From Thermoleophilia bacterium (lineage in GTDB: Bacteria > Actinomycetota > Thermoleophilia > Gaiellales > Gaiellaceae): a stretch of 9,455 nt of DNA. The stretch covers positions 1 through 9,455 of the forward strand of contig JAOUEK010000039.1 in the NCBI GenBank assembly GCA_029858755.1. Reading direction: 5' to 3'. Shown here one piece after another: positions 1 to 4,833 of this stretch. The notes below the pieces were generated by a model, which was not told the DNA's origin, searched no databases, and saw only the letters and a program-made list of their open reading frames with translations. The translations under genes and the position numbers were made by a program. The stretch's first letter is position 1. Each line of letters begins with the position of its first letter.

Positions 1-144
1 CCGGTGCGGAAGGGCGTGCCCCTGCCCGAGGCGTTCCAGCGGTTCGCGATCGTGCCCCGGGAGCCCGCCTCGTTCCCGCCGGACGTGATCGCCGCCGACC
101 GCGACGGCTGGATCGACCGGTGGACGGAGATCGTGCTCCGCTGA
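1..144 (+). CDS. thiB: Thiamine-binding periplasmic/lipoprotein ABC component, C-terminal end (partial)
   Basis: Frame 1 is open from the window edge to the TGA at 142-144 and gives 47 residues ending in DRDGWIDRWTEIVLR. The pattern of an FPPDVIAADRDGWIDRW-like stretch followed by a short basic end matches my recollection of the C-terminus of ThiB/TbpA, where a TPA-x(5)-R-x-x-W-I-x-E-W segment closes the protein. ThiB is the extracytoplasmic solute-binding protein that delivers thiamine (or its phosphates) to the ThiP/ThiQ importer. Only the tail is present, so ligand-binding residues cannot be checked. The next gene is a clear ThiP homologue and starts inside this one, which is the usual thiB-thiP order. 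An iron- or other ligand-binding protein of the same fold cannot be excluded from 47 residues alone. Confidence 0.72.
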   Translation, partial: PVRKGVPLPEAFQRFAIVPREPASFPPDVIAADRDGWIDRWTEIVLR

Positions 145-1721
145 GCGGCCGCGCCGGCCGTCCGGCGCTGGCCGCGGTGCCGCTCGCCTTCCTCGCGGTC
201 TTCTTCGCGTGGCCGCTCGTGGCGATCCTCGAGCGCAGCCTCGTCCTCGACGGCAGGCTCGACCTCCCGCTCGACGTCCTCGCGAGCAGCTCGACGCTCG
301 AGGTCGCGTGGTTCACCACCTGGCAGGCGGCCGTCTCCACCGTGCTCGCGGTGGTCGCGGGCCTGCCTCTCGCCTGGGCGATCGCGCGCTTCTCCTTCCC
401 GGGCCGGAGGCTCGCAGAGGCGCTCGTGCTCGTCCCCTTCGTGCTTCCCACGGTCGTCGTCGCCACCGCCTTCGTGGCCCTGCTCCCGGACGGGATCGAG
501 CGCTCGGTGTGGGCGATCCTGCTCGCCCACGTGTTCTTCAACGTGGCGGTGGTGGTTCGGCTCGTGGGCTCGTACTGGTCCGGGCTCGACGCCCGCGCGT
601 GGGACGCGGCGGCCACGCTGGGGGCGGGCCCCGCGCGGCGCTTCCGCTCGCTGACACTGCCCGCGCTCGCCCCGGCGCTCGCCGCGGCCGCCTCCATCGT
701 CTTCCTCTTCTGCTTCACGTCCTTCGGGGTGATCCTGATCCTCGGCGGCCCGCGCTATGCCACCCTGGAGACGGAGATCTACAACCAGGCCGCCCGAGCC
801 TTCGACCTCCGTACCGCCGCCGCTCTCGCCCTGCTGCAGCTCGCGGCCGTCGCCCTCGTCGTCGCCGTGGCCGGGCGGCTGGAGCGCCGGCTGGGAGGCT
901 CCCGCAGCGCCCGAGGCGCCCGCGCGCAGCGACCGGGCGGACGGGAGCGCGCCTGGGTTGCGGTCGCGGTCGGCGGCACGCTCGGGCTGCTCGCGCTGCC
1001 GCCCGCCACGCTGGTGGAGCGGTCGCTGGCGGTCCCGGGGGGCCACGGCCTCGATCATTACCGCCGGCTGGCGGAGCAGACCCCCGCGCTGCTCGTGACG
1101 CCGTGGCACGCGATCCTCAACTCGCTGCTCTTCGCGACGATCGCCGCCGGGATCGCGCTCGCAGTGGGGATCCCCGCCGCGGTGCTCGCCGTGCGCGGCG
1201 CCGGTGGGGCGCTCGACACGCTGGTCATGCTGCCGCTCGGGGCCTCCGCGGCGATGCTCGGCTTCGGGTTCCTGCTGGCATTCGCCGACCCGCCGCTCGA
1301 CCTGCGCGGCACGATCTGGCTCGTGCCCATCGCGCAGGCGCTGGTGGCGACGCCGTTCGTCGTACGCTCGCTCGCTCCCACGCTCCGCTCCGTCGACAAC
1401 CGCCTGCGCGAGGCGGCGGCGGTGCTGGGGGCGTCACCGCCGCGGGTGCGGCGCGAGGTCGACCTGCCGCTCGCGGCCCGCGGGCTGGCCGTCGCAGCCG
1501 GGCTCGCGTTCGCGATCGCGCTCGGCGAGTTCGGCGCCACGGTGTTCGTCGCCCGGGCGGACTGGCCCACGCTGCCGGTCGCCATCTTCCGCTTCCTCGG
1601 GCGCCCGGGCGCCGAGAACGTGGGCCAGGCGATGGCGCTGTGCGTCGTGCTGATGTCGCTCACCGCAGCCGGGGCGATCGCCGCCGACCGCGTGCTCGGC
1701 CGCGGAGGGTGGCGGTCGTGA
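120..1721 (+). CDS. thiP: Thiamine ABC transporter permease ThiP (two fused permease domains)
   Basis: 533 residues, close to the roughly 536 of E. coli ThiP. It forms the membrane channel of a thiamine/thiamine-phosphate importer. Two homologous permease halves are visible, each ending in an EAA-type loop that contacts the ATPase: AWDAAATLGAGP near residues 160-171, followed by LTLPALAPAL, and LREAAAVLGASPP near 428-440, followed by VDLPLAARGL. The stretch ILLAHVFFN near 134-142 and the FCFTSFGVILILGGP segment near 198-212 closely resemble ThiP as I recall it and distinguish it from generic iron permeases. About twelve hydrophobic segments are expected. The GTG at 120 overlaps the upstream gene by 25 bases. 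No strong ribosome site precedes it, which fits translational coupling. The in-frame GTG at 177 is a less likely start because it would remove the basic segment before the first membrane helix. Confidence 0.9.
   Translation: MDGDRAPLSGRAGRPALAAVPLAFLAVFFAWPLVAILERSLVLDGRLDLPLDVLASSSTLEVAWFTTWQAAVSTVLAVVAGLPLAWAIARFSFPGRRLAEALVLVPFVLPTVVVATAFVALLPDGIERSVWAILLAHVFFNVAVVVRLVGSYWSGLDARAWDAAATLGAGPARRFRSLTLPALAPALAAAASIVFLFCFTSFGVILILGGPRYATLETEIYNQAARAFDLRTAAALALLQLAAVALVVAVAGRLERRLGGSRSARGARAQRPGGRERAWVAVAVGGTLGLLALPPATLVERSLAVPGGHGLDHYRRLAEQTPALLVTPWHAILNSLLFATIAAGIALAVGIPAAVLAVRGAGGALDTLVMLPLGASAAMLGFGFLLAFADPPLDLRGTIWLVPIAQALVATPFVVRSLAPTLRSVDNRLREAAAVLGASPPRVRREVDLPLAARGLAVAAGLAFAIALGEFGATVFVARADWPTLPVAIFRFLGRPGAENVGQAMALCVVLMSLTAAGAIAADRVLGRGGWRS
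1704..1709 (+). promoter_or_regulatory. Ribosome binding site deciding the thiQ start
   Basis: GGAGGG lies 8 bases before the GTG at 1718, inside the end of thiP. This spacing favours 1718 over the other in-frame GTG at 1709, which overlaps the site itself. Confidence 0.65.
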
Positions 1722-2734
1722 TTCGTCTCGAGGGCATCGTCGTCGAGCTCGGCGGGGTACGCATCCTGGACGGCGTCGGGCTCGAGGCAGGCGAGGCAGA
1801 GACGCTGGCCCTCCTCGGACCGAGCGGCTCCGGGAAGTCGACTCTGCTGCGGGTCGCCGCAGGGCTGCAGCCACCCGCGGCGGGGCGCGTGCTGCTCGAC
1901 GGGGCCGACATCACCCGGGTGCCCGCCCACCGGCGCGGCGTCGGGCTCGTCTTCCAGGATGCGGTGCTGTTCCCCCACCGCACCGTCGGCGACAACGTCG
2001 GCTTCGGGCTCCGCGTCCGCGGCGATGCCGTCGCCGACCGGCGCCGCCGGGTCTCCGAGCTGCTCGAGCTCGTCGGCCTCGCCGGCGCCGAGCAGCGCGA
2101 CGTCGGAACGCTCTCCGGGGGGGAGGCACAGCGGGTGGCGCTCGCACGCGCGCTCGCCCCGTCGCCCCGGGTGCTGCTGCTCGACGAGCCGCTCGCCTCC
2201 CTCGACGGCCCGCTGCGCGACCGCCTCCGCGACGACCTCCATGACCTGTTCGCGGCGCTGCGACTCACGGTCGTCCACGTCACGCACGACGTCGCCGAGG
2301 CGTTCGCGCTGGGCCGGCGCGTCGCTGTGCTCCGCGACGGGCGCATCGCGCAGACCGCGACCCCGGACGAGCTGTGGTCGCGCCCCGCGGACACGTGGGT
2401 CGCGCGGTTTCTCGGCATGCGCAACCTGATCGAGGACGACGCCGGGCTCCGTGTGGTGCGGCCGGAGGCGGTGCACGTGGTGCCGGGCGACGACGCGGTG
2501 GTGCTGGCCGTCGACCGCAGAGGCCCGCTGACCGTGCTCACCGTCCGGCTGGACGGCGCCGAGGAGCTCGAAGCTGCGACGACGACCCTCACCGCGCCGC
2601 GCCCGGGCGACCGAGTCAGCGTCGAGATCGACCCCGACGGCGTCGTCGACGTCGCCGCCGACCCGTACGCTGAGAGGGAGGCGGCGCACGGCCGCGCGGA
2701 CGATGCCGACGACCTTCCACTCCACCCTCGTTGA
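1718..2734 (+). CDS. thiQ: ABC transporter ATPase for thiamine import, ThiQ-type with C-terminal TOBE-like domain
   Basis: 338 residues from a GTG that overlaps the thiP stop as GTGA (1718-1721). It hydrolyses ATP on the cytoplasmic face to drive uptake through ThiP. All nucleotide-binding motifs are intact: Walker A GPSGSGKST (34-42), Q-loop Gln80 in VFQDAVLFPH, signature LSGGEAQRVALARAL (132-146), Walker B VLLLDEP (152-158, catalytic Glu157) and switch His190 in VTHD. Residues from about 234 on (MRNLIEDDAG onward, with VVRPEAVHVVPGD) look like a TOBE-type regulatory domain as in PotA/FbpC/CysA ATPases. Enterobacterial ThiQ is about 232 residues and lacks this, so the protein is a ThiQ by position but has a longer architecture. 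The substrate is inferred from the neighbouring thiB/thiP, not from this protein. The last 32 bases overlap the next gene. Confidence 0.85.
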   Translation: MIRLEGIVVELGGVRILDGVGLEAGEAETLALLGPSGSGKSTLLRVAAGLQPPAAGRVLLDGADITRVPAHRRGVGLVFQDAVLFPHRTVGDNVGFGLRVRGDAVADRRRRVSELLELVGLAGAEQRDVGTLSGGEAQRVALARALAPSPRVLLLDEPLASLDGPLRDRLRDDLHDLFAALRLTVVHVTHDVAEAFALGRRVAVLRDGRIAQTATPDELWSRPADTWVARFLGMRNLIEDDAGLRVVRPEAVHVVPGDDAVVLAVDRRGPLTVLTVRLDGAEELEAATTTLTAPRPGDRVSVEIDPDGVVDVAADPYAEREAAHGRADDADDLPLHPR

Positions 2735-3539
2735 CGCGCTTCGCGGCGTGCAGCGGGTCGATGGCGCCTTCGGGCTCACGGTCGATGCGCGCGCCGAGCC
2801 CGAGCCGACTGCAGTCGCCGCGCTCGCCCTCGACGACGCCTCCGCCCGCCGCTGGCTGGCGTCGCGGCAGGGCGCCGACGGTGGCTTCGCCGAGCACGAC
2901 GGGCTCGTCGAGGACTGCGCGAGCACCGCGCTCGCGGCGCTCGCCCTCGACCGGCGGAGCGCCGCCCTGCGCGCCCTCGACTACGCGGTGGCGCGACGCT
3001 CGCCGCAGATCGGCGAGAGCGGGGACGAGAACGGAGACGGTCGGGACGGGTGGGGCTGGACGCCCGACACCTACTCGTGGGTCGAGCCGACGAGCCGCGT
3101 GCTGATCGCGACGCGCGTCTTGCGGCCCGGAGACGCGACCACCCGGGCCGAGGCAGTCCACCTGCTCGAGGCTCGGCAATGCCCGGACGGCGGCTGGAAC
3201 TACGGGAACGCCACGGTCAACGGCGTCGACCTGCGCGGCTACGCGCAGACGACCGCGGTGGCGCTGCAGGCGCTGGTCGGCTCCGGGTCGGCGACGGTGG
3301 AGCGCGGGCTGGCCTTCCTGCGCGGAGCGTGGCGCGACGAGCCGGGTGGGCTCACGCTCGCCCAGTCGCTCGTGGCGCTCCGCCTTCACCGGGATCGTGG
3401 AGCGATCGGCCCGCTCGAGCGCGCGCTCGCCGATGCGCACCAGCGGACGCACTTTCTCGGGAACGTGCTCGTGCTGGCCTGGGCCGTCCTGGCGACGGGG
3501 CCCCAGGAGCGGATCGACGCGCTTCGGGGCGGCGTGTGA
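2703..3539 (+). CDS. Prenyltransferase/squalene-oxidase-repeat (alpha-toroid) protein, function unknown
   Basis: 278 residues, ATG start, overlapping the thiQ end by 32 bases. The protein is built of repeated helical units with glycine-rich turns of the QW type found in terpenoid cyclases and protein prenyltransferases: RQGADGGFAE near 55-64 and ARQCPDGGWNYGN near 158-169. A DGWGWTPDTYSWVEPTSR segment at 115-132 is typical of small bacterial members annotated as prenyltransferase/squalene oxidase repeat proteins. It is less than half the length of squalene-hopene cyclase and has no DxDD protonation motif, so cyclase activity is not supported. No signal peptide or membrane helix is evident, so it is probably cytoplasmic. 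It is coupled to the following DUF362 gene by a GTGA overlap. A toroid fold is well supported; a substrate (isoprenoid, lipid or peptide) is unknown. Confidence 0.8.
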   Translation: MPTTFHSTLVDALRGVQRVDGAFGLTVDARAEPEPTAVAALALDDASARRWLASRQGADGGFAEHDGLVEDCASTALAALALDRRSAALRALDYAVARRSPQIGESGDENGDGRDGWGWTPDTYSWVEPTSRVLIATRVLRPGDATTRAEAVHLLEARQCPDGGWNYGNATVNGVDLRGYAQTTAVALQALVGSGSATVERGLAFLRGAWRDEPGGLTLAQSLVALRLHRDRGAIGPLERALADAHQRTHFLGNVLVLAWAVLATGPQERIDALRGGV

Positions 3540-4555
3540 GCGGGCAGAGGCTCTCACGGCGACGGCTGCTGGTGCGCGCCGGGGCGGCCGCCTCGTTCGC
3601 GATCGGGATCGGCGCGCTCGCAGAGGACCGACTGAACCGACCACCGCCACGCTTCGACCGCTCGCTCTTCCCGGAGCCGCCGCCGGCGTCGGCCGCGGTG
3701 CTGCGCGCCGGGAGCTACGACGGCCCGCTCGACGAGCTGCTCTTCGACGGCCTGCGCGCGGTCGGGGCCGACGTGCGCGGCCGCTCGGTGCTGCTCAAGC
3801 CGAACCTCGTCGAGCACAACGAGGGCCCGGTCAACACCGACCCACGGGTGGTCGCCGCCGCCGTGGTCGCGATGCGCCGACTCGGGGCGCGCGAGATCGT
3901 GGTCGGCGAGGGGCCCGGGCATCGACGCGACGTCGAGGCGGTGCTCGTCGCCTCGGGGCTACACGAAGCGCTCCAGGACGTCGGCGTGCGCTTCGTCGAC
4001 CTCAACGCGGCCGAGCTCGTCCGACGCCCGATGCGCACGCGCTTCACGGACCTCCGCGAGCTCTGGCTCCCGCGCGCGCTCGTCGACGCGGACGTCGTGG
4101 TCTCCATGCCGAAGCTGAAGACCCACCACTGGGTCGGCGTCACGCTTTCGCTGAAGAACTGCTTCGGCTGCGTTCCGGGTCGCGTCTACGGCTGGCCGAA
4201 GAACGTGCTCCACTTCCAGGGCATCGAGCGCTCGATCCTCGACATCGCCGCGACCGTGCGGCCGTCGCTGGCGATCGTCGACGGCATCGTGGGCATGGAG
4301 GGAGACGGGCCGATCCTGGGCACCGCCCAGCCGGCGGGCGTGATCGTCGTCTCCACCGACCCCGTCGCCGCGGACGCGACGGCGGCGAGGCTGATGGGGA
4401 TCGACGGCGAGAAGGTCGGGTACCTGCGGGACGCCGGCCGCTTTCTCGGGCAGGGGCGGCTGGAGCGGATCGAGCAGCGCGGCGAGGACCTCGAGCGGAG
4501 CGCGAGGCCGTTCGCTCTCCTCGACCAGTTCCGCCACCTCGCGCTGCGCTCGTGA
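3536..4555 (+). CDS. DUF362 family protein with Tat-type signal, function unknown
   Basis: 339 residues from a GTG overlapping the previous stop as GTGA (3536-3539). The N-terminus LSRRRLLVRAG followed by AAASFAIGIGALA (residues 6-29) fits a twin-arginine signal, so the folded protein is probably exported or membrane-anchored. The rest carries motifs I associate with DUF362 (PF04015): VLLKPNLVEHN (86-95), VVGEGPGH (122-129), MPKLKTHHWVGV (191-202), LKNCFGCVPG (206-215) and VDGIVGMEGDGP (248-259). Some relatives are fused to 4Fe-4S ferredoxin domains. This one has only the Cys209/Cys212 pair, so it is not a typical cluster protein by itself. The biochemical function of the family is not established to my knowledge. 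Its Tat export next to a probably cytoplasmic toroid protein and an acylphosphatase gives no obvious pathway. Confidence 0.85.
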   Translation: MSGQRLSRRRLLVRAGAAASFAIGIGALAEDRLNRPPPRFDRSLFPEPPPASAAVLRAGSYDGPLDELLFDGLRAVGADVRGRSVLLKPNLVEHNEGPVNTDPRVVAAAVVAMRRLGAREIVVGEGPGHRRDVEAVLVASGLHEALQDVGVRFVDLNAAELVRRPMRTRFTDLRELWLPRALVDADVVVSMPKLKTHHWVGVTLSLKNCFGCVPGRVYGWPKNVLHFQGIERSILDIAATVRPSLAIVDGIVGMEGDGPILGTAQPAGVIVVSTDPVAADATAARLMGIDGEKVGYLRDAGRFLGQGRLERIEQRGEDLERSARPFALLDQFRHLALRS

Positions 4556-4830
4556 GCGGCGCGGCGGTCAGGCGCCGCGTGGTCGTTCACGGCCTCGTCC
4601 AGGGTGTTTGGTTCCGGGACTCGGTGCGGCGGCGCGCAGAGCGTCACGGCGTCGCCGGCTGGGCCCGCAACCTGCCGGACGGGACCGTGGAGGCGGTGCT
4701 CGAGGGTGCGGCGGAGGCGGTCGACCTGCTCGTCGAGTTCTGCCGGCTCGGCCCGCCCGACGCCGTGGTCACGAGTGTCGACGTCGTCGTCGAGCCCTTC
4801 GAGGGGCTCGACGGGTTCGTCATCCGCTAG
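4552..4830 (+). CDS. acyP: Acylphosphatase
   Basis: 92 residues, the normal size for the family. It hydrolyses carboxyl-phosphate bonds such as those of acetyl-phosphate, carbamoyl-phosphate or 1,3-bisphosphoglycerate, in the cytoplasm. The diagnostic active-site loop VHGLVQGVWFRDSVRRRA (12-29) contains the phosphate-binding arginine (Arg22), and GWARNLPDGTVEAVLEG (36-52) contains the catalytic asparagine (Asn40). The position before Phe-Arg is Trp where many members have Phe, Gly or Tyr; this is a mild variation outside the catalytic pair. The GTG start overlaps the DUF362 stop as GTGA (4552-4555) with no separate ribosome site, so expression depends on translational coupling. It is the last gene of the plus-strand run and ends three bases before the stop of the convergent gene. 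Its link to the operon's other functions is not evident. Confidence 0.92.
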   Translation: MSGAAVRRRVVVHGLVQGVWFRDSVRRRAERHGVAGWARNLPDGTVEAVLEGAAEAVDLLVEFCRLGPPDAVVTSVDVVVEPFEGLDGFVIR

Positions 4831-4833
4831 GCC

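Noticed and set aside
209..1717. A long plus-strand reading frame continuous with and upstream of the thiQ frame, which would give an 841-residue protein.
   Set aside because: It is out of frame with the clear ThiP gene and its translation is Arg/Ala/Pro-rich without motifs. Only the part from 1718 has ABC ATPase motifs and its own ribosome site.
1058..2926. A 622-residue minus-strand open frame.
   Set aside because: It lies antisense to thiP, thiQ and the toroid gene, which have convincing domains. Its composition is the low-complexity pattern typical of antisense frames in very GC-rich DNA.
2703..3539. Squalene-hopene cyclase or another hopanoid enzyme.
   Set aside because: The protein is 278 residues, not about 630 or more, and has no DxDD motif; only the repeat fold is supported.
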